A stretch of DNA of 64,000 nucleotides from the NCBI RefSeq assembly GCF_015666175.1, contig NZ_JADPIE010000001.1:501741-565740 (forward strand), given 5' to 3'. Under the pieces are notes generated by a model. The model was given only the letters and a program-made list of their open reading frames with translations, was not told where the DNA came from and searched no databases. This stretch comes from Halonatronomonas betaini (GTDB taxonomy: Bacteria; Bacillota; Halanaerobiia; Halanaerobiales; Halarsenatibacteraceae). Below, in pieces: positions 16,278-26,569 of this stretch. Numbering within the stretch: position 1 is the first letter of the stretch; every line of letters starts with the position of its first letter. Made by a program: the position numbers and the translations under genes.

Positions 16278-18644
16278 ATGAGAGATTTTCATGCAAAAAA
16301 ATTAAGTAAAGAACCACAGTTTAAAATTCATCCATGGAAGATAATAGAAGAAGAATTTAATATTGAAAATAATCATCACCATGAATCTATTTTCTGTATT
16401 GGCAATGGTTATATGGGAGTTAGAGGAACGCTTGAAGAAGATTATTCTGGCCCTGAAAATACCACAACACCAGGGTTTTATATCAACGGGTTTTATGATA
16501 GTGAAGAGATTATTTATGGCGAAGATGCCCCTCAATTACCTACAAAAAGCCAGACTATAGTCAATCTAATGGATTGGACAGGGATTAATCTCTATCTCGG
16601 TGATGAAAAACTGGATCTTCTAAAGGGAGAAGTCTTAGAATATAATAGAGAGCTAGATATGCGCAAAGGCATTTTAGAGAGAAACTTTATCTGGCAGAGC
16701 CTTTCAGGTAAGAGGATAGAAGTTGAAATAATCCGTCTTTTATCTTTTAAAAGAAAACATCAGGGCCTGATTAACTATCGTTTTAGACCTCTGAACTTTA
16801 AAGGTGAAATTCGAGTTGTTTCAACCTTAAATGGAAATGTTCAAAATCACCATCATTTCAGGGATAAATCTGTTCTTAGAACGAAAAACTCTGGCTTTAC
16901 TAATGGTAGATCTTATCTACATCAGGCAACTAAAGAAAGTGGCCTGGAAGTTGCTGCTGCTGTTAAAAATATAATAGATTCAAAGGCAGATCTTAATTAT
17001 AGAAGGGATACATATGAGATAGATAATTGTCTTCATGAAGAGATTGTGATTAATGCCAGAGCAGAACGCTGGTGCAAATTAACTAAATTCTTTTCTATAA
17101 AAACATCTAGAACACTTGATGCTGACAGGCTGGTTGGTCAGGTTTTGACTGATGTCAATCTGGCAGCTGAAGATGGACTGGTCAAGTTTTTAAGGGATCA
17201 AAAAACCTACCTGGAGGATTTCTGGGAAGATTTTGATGTAAAATTATATGGAGATAGTTCACTGCAGCAGGCCATCCGTTATAATGCTTTTCAGCTACTG
17301 CAGTCAACTGGCCAGGATGAATATAATAATGTTGCAGCAAAGGGTTTAACAGGAGAATTCTATGAAGGTCATTATTTTTGGGATACTGAGACTTACATTA
17401 TCCCTTTTTATATCTTTAACCGTCCTGAAATGGCTAGAAAATTATTGAAATATAGATATAATACTTTAGAACAGGCAAGAAAGAATGCAGGTAGAGTTAG
17501 ACTTGAAGGTGCCCTTTTCCCATGGAGAACAATTAATGGTGAAGAGGCTTCTGGCTTTTTTATGGGCTCAACAGTTCAATTTCATATTGATGCTGATATA
17601 GCTTACGCAATTTATCTATACGTTACAGCTACTGAGGATATGGACTTTCTTTATAAAGAAGGAGTAGAAATTCTTGCTGAAACAGCCAGAATGTGGTGTA
17701 GTAGAGGCAATTATATCCATGAAAACGGTGGTAAATTCTGTTTTAATGAAGTTTCTGGACCAGATGAATATAAACCAGGTGTCAATAATAATTGCTATAA
17801 TAATTATATGGCTAAATTCAATCTTGAGTATGCTGCCAGGACACTAAAAGAGATGCAGGAAGATGCACCAGAAAGATATGAAAACTTAAAGAATAAAATT
17901 AATTTAGATGACAAAGAGCCAGATCAATGGCAACAGGCAGCCAGTAAGGTTTTTCTTCCCTTTAATGAAGAATTAGGTGTTCATCCCCAGGATGATTCCT
18001 TTATGGAAAAGGATCCAATTGATATAGATAGGGATATACCCCATTCAGAAATGCCTCTAGTAGCACACTGGCACCCGCTTACTATCTGGAGATACCAGGT
18101 AATTAAGCAGGCTGATGTAATATTATTGATGTTGATGATGGGCAATAAATTCAGTCTGGAAGAAAAGAAGGCAAACTATGATTATTATGAACCAAAGACT
18201 ACCCATGATTCATCACTATCACCATCAGTTTATAGTATTATAGCTTCTGAGGTCGGTTATTTAAATGAAGCATATAATTACTTTATCCAGACAGCCCGGC
18301 TTGACCTTGATGACTTCAATGAAAATGCCCATCAGGGACTTCATACTGCAGGCATGGGGAGTGCCTGGATGGTTCTGGTCTACGGTTTTGCAGGAATGAG
18401 AAATTATGATGGCGAGATTCAGTTTAACCCCTATTTGCCAGAAAAACTAAAGGGATATCAATTTACAATCTTCTTTAAAGGCAGGCATTTAAGAGTAAAA
18501 GTAGGACCAGAAAAGACCAGTTATCGACTTTATTCTGATCAACCTCTTTATATCCATCATTGCGGCGAAAGGTATGATCTAGAACCAGGTAGAGAATATA
18601 ATTTTGATAATAGGGACTTTAGCCAGTTGCCCTGGCGGGAATAA
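16278..18644 (+). CDS. Glycoside hydrolase family 65 disaccharide phosphorylase
   Basis: The 788-residue protein has the GH65 architecture: an N-terminal beta-sandwich, a helical linker, an (alpha/alpha)6 barrel and a short C-terminal sheet. The catalytic acid is Glu497 in VSGPDEY. The phosphate-binding region THDSSLSPSVYS and the substrate segment YQVIKQADVILL are present. Members phosphorolyse maltose, trehalose, kojibiose, nigerose and related alpha-glucosides to beta-glucose 1-phosphate, in the cytoplasm. Specificity cannot be read here; in a halophile trehalose is a natural candidate. The ATG at 16278 has GGGGGGAT just upstream; an upstream TTG would overlap that site. Confidence 0.9.
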   Translation: MRDFHAKKLSKEPQFKIHPWKIIEEEFNIENNHHHESIFCIGNGYMGVRGTLEEDYSGPENTTTPGFYINGFYDSEEIIYGEDAPQLPTKSQTIVNLMDWTGINLYLGDEKLDLLKGEVLEYNRELDMRKGILERNFIWQSLSGKRIEVEIIRLLSFKRKHQGLINYRFRPLNFKGEIRVVSTLNGNVQNHHHFRDKSVLRTKNSGFTNGRSYLHQATKESGLEVAAAVKNIIDSKADLNYRRDTYEIDNCLHEEIVINARAERWCKLTKFFSIKTSRTLDADRLVGQVLTDVNLAAEDGLVKFLRDQKTYLEDFWEDFDVKLYGDSSLQQAIRYNAFQLLQSTGQDEYNNVAAKGLTGEFYEGHYFWDTETYIIPFYIFNRPEMARKLLKYRYNTLEQARKNAGRVRLEGALFPWRTINGEEASGFFMGSTVQFHIDADIAYAIYLYVTATEDMDFLYKEGVEILAETARMWCSRGNYIHENGGKFCFNEVSGPDEYKPGVNNNCYNNYMAKFNLEYAARTLKEMQEDAPERYENLKNKINLDDKEPDQWQQAASKVFLPFNEELGVHPQDDSFMEKDPIDIDRDIPHSEMPLVAHWHPLTIWRYQVIKQADVILLMLMMGNKFSLEEKKANYDYYEPKTTHDSSLSPSVYSIIASEVGYLNEAYNYFIQTARLDLDDFNENAHQGLHTAGMGSAWMVLVYGFAGMRNYDGEIQFNPYLPEKLKGYQFTIFFKGRHLRVKVGPEKTSYRLYSDQPLYIHHCGERYDLEPGREYNFDNRDFSQLPWRE

Positions 18645-18646
18645 AG

Positions 18647-19540
18647 ATGATAAATAAATCTATAGAAAAGAGAATTTATCTAATACTGGCAGCAGGAATC
18701 CTTGTAATTTCATTTGCAGGTGTGTTTGTAGCAATGGCAGATGCACCGGCAATCATTATTGCTTTCTATAGAATGTTTTTTACTATTGCAGTTCTTACAC
18801 CTGTTTTTATCTATCGTAAAGACTGCAGACTTGAATTGTTCTTTGATAGAAGGCCGGTTATTATTGGTTTTTTTCTGGCTATTCATTTTATTCTCTGGGT
18901 AACAGCCTTTGAATATACTGCTGTGGCCAATGCAGTAATCTTTATAGCCCTCCAGCCACTTTTCACCCTGTTATTTGAAAGGTTATGGGCTAAAGAAGAC
19001 CTGAGGCCAGGTATTTATAGAGGGTTATTTATTGCAATCACAGGCAGTATAATTGTTGGTGCTGGAGACCTTAATAATCTTTTTGCCAGTATAAGAGGAG
19101 ATACTCTGGCTATTATGGCTGCTTTCTTTGCTGGTCTCTATCTATTTTCAGGTAGGAGCTTAAGAAAGAAACTGGATTATTTTCCTTATATTTATACTGT
19201 CTATACCTATGCTACAGCCTTTTTATTAATTGCAGTTATCTTTAGCGGCTATAGTTTTACAGGCTACAGTCAGACAAACTGGCTATTATTTATTGGTCTT
19301 GCTTTAGGGCCGACAGTAATTGGACATTCAGTTTTAAATTTAGCTGTAAGATATGTGCCGGCTACTTTAGTCTCAACGACAATAATCGGAGAGCCTGTAT
19401 TAACCAGTTTATTGGCCTGGATCTTATTAGGAGATAAAATTCCACCTCTAACAATAGTTGGTGGTACTTTTATAATTTATGGACTATTATATACTATGCG
19501 CAGAAATAAACAGAATAAGAAGTTAGCAAACCCAAAATAA
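18647..19540 (+). CDS. EamA/DMT-family transporter
   Basis: The 297-residue protein contains about ten hydrophobic helices in two homologous halves, with a Gly/Pro-rich repeat-end (TTIIGEPVLTSLLAWILLG) typical of EamA proteins. It is a probable inner-membrane exporter or permease for a small metabolite; the substrate is unknown. It starts two bases after the GH65 stop, so the two are co-translated, and Hsp33 follows after 12 bases. Confidence 0.85.
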   Translation: MINKSIEKRIYLILAAGILVISFAGVFVAMADAPAIIIAFYRMFFTIAVLTPVFIYRKDCRLELFFDRRPVIIGFFLAIHFILWVTAFEYTAVANAVIFIALQPLFTLLFERLWAKEDLRPGIYRGLFIAITGSIIVGAGDLNNLFASIRGDTLAIMAAFFAGLYLFSGRSLRKKLDYFPYIYTVYTYATAFLLIAVIFSGYSFTGYSQTNWLLFIGLALGPTVIGHSVLNLAVRYVPATLVSTTIIGEPVLTSLLAWILLGDKIPPLTIVGGTFIIYGLLYTMRRNKQNKKLANPK

Positions 19541-19552
19541 GTAGGTGATAGA

Positions 19553-20434
19553 ATGAAAGATAATCAAGACCGATTAGTTAGAGCAATAACTAAAGACCGA
19601 CAGATCAGAATTTTGACTGCCAGAACGACTGATTTAGTTGAAGAGGCAAGAAAATTACATCAAACTTCACCCCTTGCTACTGCAGCACTTGGTAGAACTC
19701 TTACAGGCGCTTTGCTTGTTGCTTCACTTTTAAAGTCAGGCCATGAAGTATCCCTTTCTATAGATGGAAATGGCCCTTTAGGTAAAATTGTAGCAGAAGC
19801 AAATTATAAAGGAGAGGTAAGGGGCTATTTAAAGAATCCAGGTGCCAATCTCCCCCTTAAAGATGGGAAATTAGATGTCGCCAGTGGAGTTGGCCAGGGT
19901 GAATTAACTGTTAGAAAAATGCTTGCTGATGGGAAACCCTATGAAGGTAGTACAAAGCTTATTAGTGGCGAGATTGGGGAAGACCTGACTTATTATTTTA
20001 CTGTCTCAGAACAGATCCCATCCTCAGTTGGACTTGGAGTTTTAGTTGATAAAGATTCATCTGTTAAAGCAGCCGGGGGTTTTCTGCTTCAGGTAATGCC
20101 AGATGCTGCTGATGAAGATATAGATTTACTTGAAGAAAATATAGCAAATATAGGTTCTTTAAGTCGTCATATCAGTAAAGGTAAGAGTCCAGAAGAAATT
20201 TTAGATTTAGTGATGGGAGATATTTATTATCGGATATTAGAAAAGACAGATGTAAAATATCACTGCCGCTGTAGTGAAGATAGAATTTCATCAATTGTAA
20301 GAAGTTTATCCAGGGAAGAGATAGATTCTGTGCTAGAAGAACTGGGAGAAGTTGAAATTCAATGTCACTTCTGCAATCAATCATATAGTTTTGATGAAAA
20401 TGAAATTAATGATATAATGAACGAAGAAAGTTAG
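19553..20434 (+). CDS. hslO: Redox-regulated chaperone Hsp33
   Basis: The 293-residue protein carries the zinc/redox switch Cys238-x-Cys240 (YHCRCSED) and Cys271-x2-Cys274 (IQCHFCNQ) at its C terminus and the N-terminal Hsp33 fold (AALGRTLTGALL, DGNGPLGKI). On oxidation the Cys pairs form disulfides, zinc is released and the protein binds unfolding clients. This fits an anaerobe exposed to oxidative stress. The ATG follows TAGGTGATAGA. Confidence 0.95.
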   Translation: MKDNQDRLVRAITKDRQIRILTARTTDLVEEARKLHQTSPLATAALGRTLTGALLVASLLKSGHEVSLSIDGNGPLGKIVAEANYKGEVRGYLKNPGANLPLKDGKLDVASGVGQGELTVRKMLADGKPYEGSTKLISGEIGEDLTYYFTVSEQIPSSVGLGVLVDKDSSVKAAGGFLLQVMPDAADEDIDLLEENIANIGSLSRHISKGKSPEEILDLVMGDIYYRILEKTDVKYHCRCSEDRISSIVRSLSREEIDSVLEELGEVEIQCHFCNQSYSFDENEINDIMNEES

Positions 20435-20463
20435 ATATAATTTAATAGGAGGTAAGATAATTT

Positions 20464-22437
20464 ATGTTACAGAAATCTGCAAACATAGTTAAAGGTTTAG
20501 CTGTTGATGCTGTAGAAAAAGCTCAGTCCGGCCATCCTGGAATGCCAGTTGGTTGTGCTGAAATTGGAACACTCTTATATACAGAGGTAATGGAACATAA
20601 TCCCCAGGATCCAGATTGGCCAGATAGAGATAGATTTGTTCTCTCAGCAGGTCATGGTTCGATGTTATTATATAGTATTTTGCATTTAAGTGGCTATGAT
20701 CTTAGCCTTGATGATTTAAAGAATTTTAGACAGCTCAATTCACCTACTGCTGGTCATCCAGAATATGGCCATGCCCCTGGTATTGAAACAACTACCGGTC
20801 CATTAGGCCAGGGTATTGCCAATGCTGTAGGAATGGCTCTAGCTGAAGAAATGCTGGCAACAAAATTCAATCGTCCAGGTTATGAAATAGTAGATCATTA
20901 TACTTATACCATTGCTGGTGATGGCTGTATGATGGAGGGTGTAAGTAGTGAAGCTGCTTCCCTGGCAGGCCATCTTGGACTTGGCAAACTAATTGCATTT
21001 TATGATTCCAATCAGATTTCAATTGAAGGCAGTACGGAACTGGCCTTTACTGAAGATGTTGCTGAAAGATTTAAGAGCTATGACTGGCAGGTTATAGATG
21101 ATGTCGATGGTCATAGTTTTGATCAAGTTAGAGATGCTATTAGAAAAGCAAAGGCAGATCAGGATAGACCTACCTTAATTGTAGCTAAAACAAAAATTGC
21201 CCATGGTTCTCCTACAAAGGAAGGTAAAGCTTCATCCCATGGAGCTCCTTTAGGACCAGATGAAGTTAAAGGTTTAAAGGAAAATATCGGTCTTCCAGTC
21301 GACCAGGAATTTTATATTTCAGATGAAGTTAAAGAATTCTGGCAACAACAGGTTGCTGCAAAAGAGGAAGCCTATGATAACTGGGTAGAATTATATTCAG
21401 AATGGAGAGATGAATTCCCTGAGCTTGCAAAGAAGTGGGATGAAGCCTATGAAGGTAATCTTCCAGCTGATTTTGATAAACTAATAGCTGATTTTGATTT
21501 CACTGGCAAAGAGGCTACCCGGAAAGCCAGTGGTAAAGTTCTTAAAAAATTATTTGCAGAGATAGATTATTTAGTAGGTGGCTCAGCAGATCTAGCTCCT
21601 TCTACTAAGACTTATTTTGAAGAGTATGGAGAAGTTCAGGAAGACAGTTATGATGGACAAAATCTCCGCTTTGGCGTCCGGGAACATGCAATGGGTTCTA
21701 TTGCTAACGGCCTTGCCTTACATGGAGGATTAAGACCATTTACAGCTACCTTCCTTGTGTTTTCTGATTATATGCGTCCGGCAATCCGACTGGCAGCATT
21801 AATGGGACAGCCAGTTATTTATGTCTTTACCCATGACTCTATTTATCTTGGTGAAGATGGTCCAACCCATCAACCTGTGGAACACCTTGAGTCATTAAGG
21901 TTAATTCCTAACCTAACTGTCTTAAGACCTGCAGATGGCAGGGAAACAGCCTTAGCCTGGCAGCAGGCCCTTGAAAATAAATCTGGTCCAACAGCACTTG
22001 TTCTAACCAGACAGGGTTTAGAACAGTTAGATGAATCAAATCCAGAGGGCTATAAAAAGGGGGGCTACCCTGTTGAAGATTCAAATGATCCAGATGTAAT
22101 TCTGATGGCCAGTGGGAGTGAAGTTTCACTAGCTGTTAATGTTGCTCATCAATTAGAACAGGATATGATCTCTTCCAGGGTTATTTCAGTTCCAGATAGA
22201 GAGAAGTTCACTGAAACTCTCTCAGAAGACAGCTCTCTCCTTGAACCAGAAACAGCTCTTAGAGTTGTCCTTGAAGCCGGTGTTGGTCAGGGCTGGTTTA
22301 AGTTCCTGGGCTCTCAGGATCTGCTTTATACTGTTGAAACCTTTGGTAAGAGTGCTCCAGGTGAGGAAGTAGGAAAAGATTATGGTTTTTCAGTTGACAA
22401 TATAGTTGCAGATATAAAAGATAACCTAGAAGAGTAG
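20464..22437 (+). CDS. tkt: Transketolase
   Basis: The 657-residue protein is a full-length thiamine-diphosphate enzyme of the non-oxidative pentose phosphate pathway. Markers are SGHPGMPVG, TGPLGQGIANAVGMA, the ThDP/Mg motif GDGCMMEGVSSEA near residue 155, and the pyrimidine-domain segment FGVREHAMGSIANGLAL with its conserved Glu. It has a strong AGGAGG site. It follows hslO after 29 bases and lies in the same strand series. Confidence 0.96.
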   Translation: MLQKSANIVKGLAVDAVEKAQSGHPGMPVGCAEIGTLLYTEVMEHNPQDPDWPDRDRFVLSAGHGSMLLYSILHLSGYDLSLDDLKNFRQLNSPTAGHPEYGHAPGIETTTGPLGQGIANAVGMALAEEMLATKFNRPGYEIVDHYTYTIAGDGCMMEGVSSEAASLAGHLGLGKLIAFYDSNQISIEGSTELAFTEDVAERFKSYDWQVIDDVDGHSFDQVRDAIRKAKADQDRPTLIVAKTKIAHGSPTKEGKASSHGAPLGPDEVKGLKENIGLPVDQEFYISDEVKEFWQQQVAAKEEAYDNWVELYSEWRDEFPELAKKWDEAYEGNLPADFDKLIADFDFTGKEATRKASGKVLKKLFAEIDYLVGGSADLAPSTKTYFEEYGEVQEDSYDGQNLRFGVREHAMGSIANGLALHGGLRPFTATFLVFSDYMRPAIRLAALMGQPVIYVFTHDSIYLGEDGPTHQPVEHLESLRLIPNLTVLRPADGRETALAWQQALENKSGPTALVLTRQGLEQLDESNPEGYKKGGYPVEDSNDPDVILMASGSEVSLAVNVAHQLEQDMISSRVISVPDREKFTETLSEDSSLLEPETALRVVLEAGVGQGWFKFLGSQDLLYTVETFGKSAPGEEVGKDYGFSVDNIVADIKDNLEE

Positions 22438-22469
22438 TTCTGAAAAAAATTAGTCAGGTGGAGATATAT

Positions 22470-24347
22470 GTGCAAAATAAGAATCTGAAAATATCATTCA
22501 TTATAATTCTAGCTTTGCTATTATTATTTAGTGGCTCAGAAATATTAGAAGCTAATTCTCATAATAATGGGTTTCAGGATTTTTTAGATGGAGTCTTCCA
22601 GCAACAACTGGAAGACTCTGATATACCTGGAATTATAGCTGTTGCAGTAGATACAGATGGTTTGATATACAGCAATAGTTTTGGCCATGCTGATCTTGCA
22701 GAAAATAAAGAGTTAGATCCAGGTGAGACACTTATGAGAACAGGCTCGACTGGCAAAATATTTACCTGGTTAGCTTTATTACAGCAGGCTGAAGCAGGAA
22801 ATATTGACCTAGAAGAAGATATTAACTATTACTTACCGGAAAATCTTCAATTTGATTATGATGAAAATGAACCAATTAGAGTAATCGACCTTATGACCCA
22901 TACCCCAGGTTTTGAAGATATTCAACTGGGCATTCTGGTTTCCTCAATAGAAGATCTAGTTAGTTTAGAAGATTATCTAGGGGATACAAGGCCAGAAATC
23001 GTTAGAAATCCAGGAGAAGTTCCAGCTTATTCTAATTATGGAACTACTCTGGCAGGTTATATTATTGAGAGAGTAACCGGGCTCAGTTATCATGAATATT
23101 TAGAGAGAAATATTTTTAGACCACTAAGAATGAATAATGCAAGTTCCCGCCAGGATATTTTTACAGATTCAGAGATTGCATCAAATATCTCTACTGGCTA
23201 TTTTAGTGATAATAGGTTTTTACAGCCAGGAGAATTTGAGATATTTCAGGAATATCCAGCAGGTGGCCATACTGTAACAGGATATGATATGGCCAATCTT
23301 ATGTTTGGCATTTTAAATGATGGAGAGTTACTGGGCTGGAGGTTTTTAAGCCAGGAATATAATGATAAATTATTTGAGAGAGTCTTTTCAATTGATGAAG
23401 AGATGGCAGGCTGGACCCATGGCTTAATGGAATTTAATCTTAAAAATCAGACAATTTACTGGCATGGAGGAGATACCCTCCAATTCCATACAGGAATATT
23501 TTTTATACCTGAAGAGGAAAAAGCAATTTTCGTTGCTTATAATGGTCCAGGTGGAACTATGGCCAGGCTCGATCTAATAAATGCACTTGATAGACAGTAT
23601 TTTGCCAGTGAAAGCTATCAACCAGTTGTCGGTGGTGAAGAAATAGACAGCAATGATTATCAGGGAGAATATTTACCATCAAGAAGAAATTATTCAACTC
23701 CTGAGAAGTTAATTTCCCGGTTTTCTCAGATTAGAATTTCTGTCGTTGATAATCATCTAATTGTGGATGGTCATCAAAAGGATAAGTACTACAAGTTAGA
23801 AGAAGACAGGTTTATTAATCAATCAGGTGATGCAGAAATTAAATTTTATAGGGATGAAGATGGCTCAATAGATTATTTTGCATATAAAAATAATCCTACA
23901 AATGTTTTTACAAAGGTTTCTTTGTTAGAATCAAGTCGTCTCCACTTATCAATTTTAGGGTTTGCTTTACTGGTATTTTTAATCACTCCTATCTCTAATT
24001 TAATTTTGCTATTTAAAAATGAAAAGGTATCGTCTTTTGGTGAAAGAGATAAAATACCAGCGTGGCCAGGGATTATTCTTTCAGTGATAGGTTTAGCCTA
24101 TAGTATTACCCAGACAAGAACTTTTCTATATTTAATGGAGAATCCTTTTAGCTGGCCAGAATATACAGGTTTATTAAGCTTAGTTCCAGTTTTAATGATT
24201 TTGTTATTATTATTAATGGTCTATCAGTTAATAAAGTTTGGTCCACTTTCAAAAAGATTTATATCTCAATTAATTCTAATTTTTGTAGGATCAGCTTTTA
24301 TTATTTTATTATATTATTATAATTTCATTGGATTTTTAGTCTTTTAG
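22470..24347 (+). CDS. Beta-lactamase-family serine hydrolase with C-terminal membrane domain
   Basis: The 625-residue protein starts with a signal peptide/anchor, then a class C beta-lactamase-like domain with Ser93-x2-Lys96 (GSTGK), YSN in PAYSNYG and the third motif HGG in IYWHGGD. From about residue 490 four hydrophobic helices follow. The family includes penicillin-recognising enzymes, D-aminopeptidases and esterases acting outside the membrane; the exact substrate is unknown. The GTG at 22470 is preferred because AGGTGGAG lies 8 bases upstream; an earlier GTG (22458) lies inside that site. Confidence 0.82.
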   Translation: MQNKNLKISFIIILALLLLFSGSEILEANSHNNGFQDFLDGVFQQQLEDSDIPGIIAVAVDTDGLIYSNSFGHADLAENKELDPGETLMRTGSTGKIFTWLALLQQAEAGNIDLEEDINYYLPENLQFDYDENEPIRVIDLMTHTPGFEDIQLGILVSSIEDLVSLEDYLGDTRPEIVRNPGEVPAYSNYGTTLAGYIIERVTGLSYHEYLERNIFRPLRMNNASSRQDIFTDSEIASNISTGYFSDNRFLQPGEFEIFQEYPAGGHTVTGYDMANLMFGILNDGELLGWRFLSQEYNDKLFERVFSIDEEMAGWTHGLMEFNLKNQTIYWHGGDTLQFHTGIFFIPEEEKAIFVAYNGPGGTMARLDLINALDRQYFASESYQPVVGGEEIDSNDYQGEYLPSRRNYSTPEKLISRFSQIRISVVDNHLIVDGHQKDKYYKLEEDRFINQSGDAEIKFYRDEDGSIDYFAYKNNPTNVFTKVSLLESSRLHLSILGFALLVFLITPISNLILLFKNEKVSSFGERDKIPAWPGIILSVIGLAYSITQTRTFLYLMENPFSWPEYTGLLSLVPVLMILLLLLMVYQLIKFGPLSKRFISQLILIFVGSAFIILLYYYNFIGFLVF

Positions 24348-24390
24348 AAATAATCAATATTCCAATGAACTTCAAGGAGGAATGATTGAA

Positions 24391-26553
24391 TTGACAGCCC
24401 AGCAGGAACAGGACGACTATATTTTTGCTTTAGATATTGGCACCAGGACTTTAATAGGTGTTTTAATGGTAAGAGAAGGGGAAGAGTATGAAGTATTAAC
24501 ATCTAAAGTAGTTTATCATTCAACCAGAGCAATGATGGATGGCCAGATTCATAATATCCAGGAGGTTGCAAACCGTTGTAGCTCACTAATTGCTGATATA
24601 GAAGAAGAATCTGGTCTCAAAATAAATAAAGTTGCCCTGGCAGCTGCAGGTAGAGCTTTAGAAACAGCTACTGTTACAGGAGAGATTGATTTCAATCAGA
24701 AAAAAACAGTGACAGCTGAAGATATAAATGCCCTGGAGTTTTCTGCTATCCAGCAAGCCCAGGAAAAAGTTGTAGAAAGATCAGATAAAAATAGCAAAGC
24801 AGATTATCACTTTGTCGGTTATTCAGTCAGAGAGTTTCGTTTAGATGATATGTTTTTAACTGATCTTAATCAGCAGAGAGGCAGTAATATTCAGGCAGAT
24901 TTAATTGTTACTTTCTTACCTCAGGTGGTAGTAGATTCTTTGCTGGCAGTTATTAATGAATTAGGTCTGGAAGTTTCAGGTTTAACTTTAGAGCCTATAG
25001 CTGCTTCAAAAGTTGTTATTCCACGGGATATGTATAATTTCAACCTGGCATTAGTTGATATAGGAGCTGGAACTGCTGATATAGCAGTAACTAAGTCAGG
25101 ATCTATGATCGGTTATGGTATGGTTCCTGTTGCTGGAGATGAGATCACTGAAAAGATTGCTGAAAATTATTTGATCGATTATCATTCAGCCGAAGAAATA
25201 AAATGTAACCTTGCTTCTTCTGATAAATTTGAAGTAAAAAATGCTATTGGTATGACTACTGAGATTCAAAAAGATGAAATAAATGAAGTTATTTCCGGGC
25301 AGATAGAAGCAATGGCAGGCATGATAGCTGAAGAGATTTTAAAGATAAATACTGAATCTCCTAAAGCAGTAATTTGTATTGGTGGAGGTAGTTTAACTCC
25401 TGGTTTCACAGATAAATTGGCAGAATTTCTTGACTTACCAATTGATAGGGTAGGTATTCGGGATGCAGATGATTTAAGAAAAATTAAGGGGAAGGTCAAA
25501 GATATTGCAGGTACCCAGACTATAACTCCTATAGGTATTGGTATAGTTGCAGATCAGAATCGAGAGAAAACAATTTTTACTAGAGTCTCAGTTAATGGTG
25601 AAGATGTTCGTTTATTTTCTTTGAAACAGCCACTGGTAAGAGATGCCTTAATATCAGCAAGTGTTGATCCTAAATCAATCCAGGGCAGACCAGGTAAAGG
25701 TATAACCTGTACTGTTAATGGTGAGTTAAAAACAATTCCTGGTGAATTTGGCTCTCCTGGCTATGTTAAATTAAATGGAAATGAAGTTGAGCTTGATCAG
25801 GAGCTTAAAAATGGAGATTCAATAGAATTTAAAGCAGGTCGTAAAGGTAATGATGCAAGAGCAAGAATTAGAGATCTGTTTTCTAATGATTTGTTAGAGA
25901 AAAAAATCATCCGATACCAGGGTGAAGAGATATCTGTAGAACCAGAAATAAAAATTAATGACAAAAAGGTTGCACCTGATCTAAGGGTAGAGGATGGAAT
26001 GGAGATAGAGTTTTTTCCTGTAAAAACAATAGGTCAGGCAGTTAGAAATCTACTTGAATTAGATTATATTCCTGAAAATAATTTAATTAAAGTTAATGTT
26101 TCTGGAAAAGACAAATTTTTACCACAGAGTGAATGGTTTATTACTGATGGTTCTCAACCTTTAGATCTTTCAAAACCACTTAAATCTCATCAAAAACTTG
26201 TAATTGAAAGAAAAGAAAAAGTTGAAACAGTTAAAGATCTAGTTGATTATTTAGATTTTAAAAGCAATAAGACAGAAATAATTTTTAATGGCAATCGTTT
26301 AAAGCTTGATAACAGAATTGCATCTATTAAGATTAATGGAGAAAATGTAGACAATAATTATAGTTTAAAAAATGGTGACAAAATAGAGTTTTTCAAAAAA
26401 AATCTGACACTAGATAAAACTTTAGACTTAATTAATTATAGTCTTTCAGAGAAGATGAAAGAGAATGCAAAGATTCTTATTAATGGAGAAGAAGGAGAAT
26501 TTGAAGATAGATTAAAGTCAGGCGATCGAATTAAGCTTAAATTCTTAAATTAG
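24391..26553 (+). CDS. FtsA-like actin-fold ATPase with C-terminal beta-grasp repeats
   Basis: The 720-residue protein begins with an FtsA-type phosphate-1 motif (FALDIGTRTLIG), a dimerisation/SHS2-like region (KVALAAAGRALET) and phosphate-2 and adenosine motifs (LVDIGAGTADIAV, ICIGGGSLTPG). From about residue 400 to the end there are at least four short units with the pattern hydrophobic strand, NG or ND, Leu/Val, then NGDxIEF or equivalent, which resemble ThiS/MoaD-type beta-grasp repeats. Such a tail is not part of classical FtsA (about 420 residues). The role is unknown; cell-envelope or division scaffolding is a guess. TTG at 24391 is 10 bases from AAGGAGG; the ATG at 24382 is only one base away. 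Confidence 0.75.
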   Translation: MTAQQEQDDYIFALDIGTRTLIGVLMVREGEEYEVLTSKVVYHSTRAMMDGQIHNIQEVANRCSSLIADIEEESGLKINKVALAAAGRALETATVTGEIDFNQKKTVTAEDINALEFSAIQQAQEKVVERSDKNSKADYHFVGYSVREFRLDDMFLTDLNQQRGSNIQADLIVTFLPQVVVDSLLAVINELGLEVSGLTLEPIAASKVVIPRDMYNFNLALVDIGAGTADIAVTKSGSMIGYGMVPVAGDEITEKIAENYLIDYHSAEEIKCNLASSDKFEVKNAIGMTTEIQKDEINEVISGQIEAMAGMIAEEILKINTESPKAVICIGGGSLTPGFTDKLAEFLDLPIDRVGIRDADDLRKIKGKVKDIAGTQTITPIGIGIVADQNREKTIFTRVSVNGEDVRLFSLKQPLVRDALISASVDPKSIQGRPGKGITCTVNGELKTIPGEFGSPGYVKLNGNEVELDQELKNGDSIEFKAGRKGNDARARIRDLFSNDLLEKKIIRYQGEEISVEPEIKINDKKVAPDLRVEDGMEIEFFPVKTIGQAVRNLLELDYIPENNLIKVNVSGKDKFLPQSEWFITDGSQPLDLSKPLKSHQKLVIERKEKVETVKDLVDYLDFKSNKTEIIFNGNRLKLDNRIASIKINGENVDNNYSLKNGDKIEFFKKNLTLDKTLDLINYSLSEKMKENAKILINGEEGEFEDRLKSGDRIKLKFLN

Positions 26554-26569
26554 TTAGGGGGAGTTTAAA

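Noticed and set aside
24391-26553. Classical cell division protein FtsA
   Set aside because: The length (720 residues) and the repetitive C-terminal half do not fit, and no ftsZ or ftsQ lies next to it.
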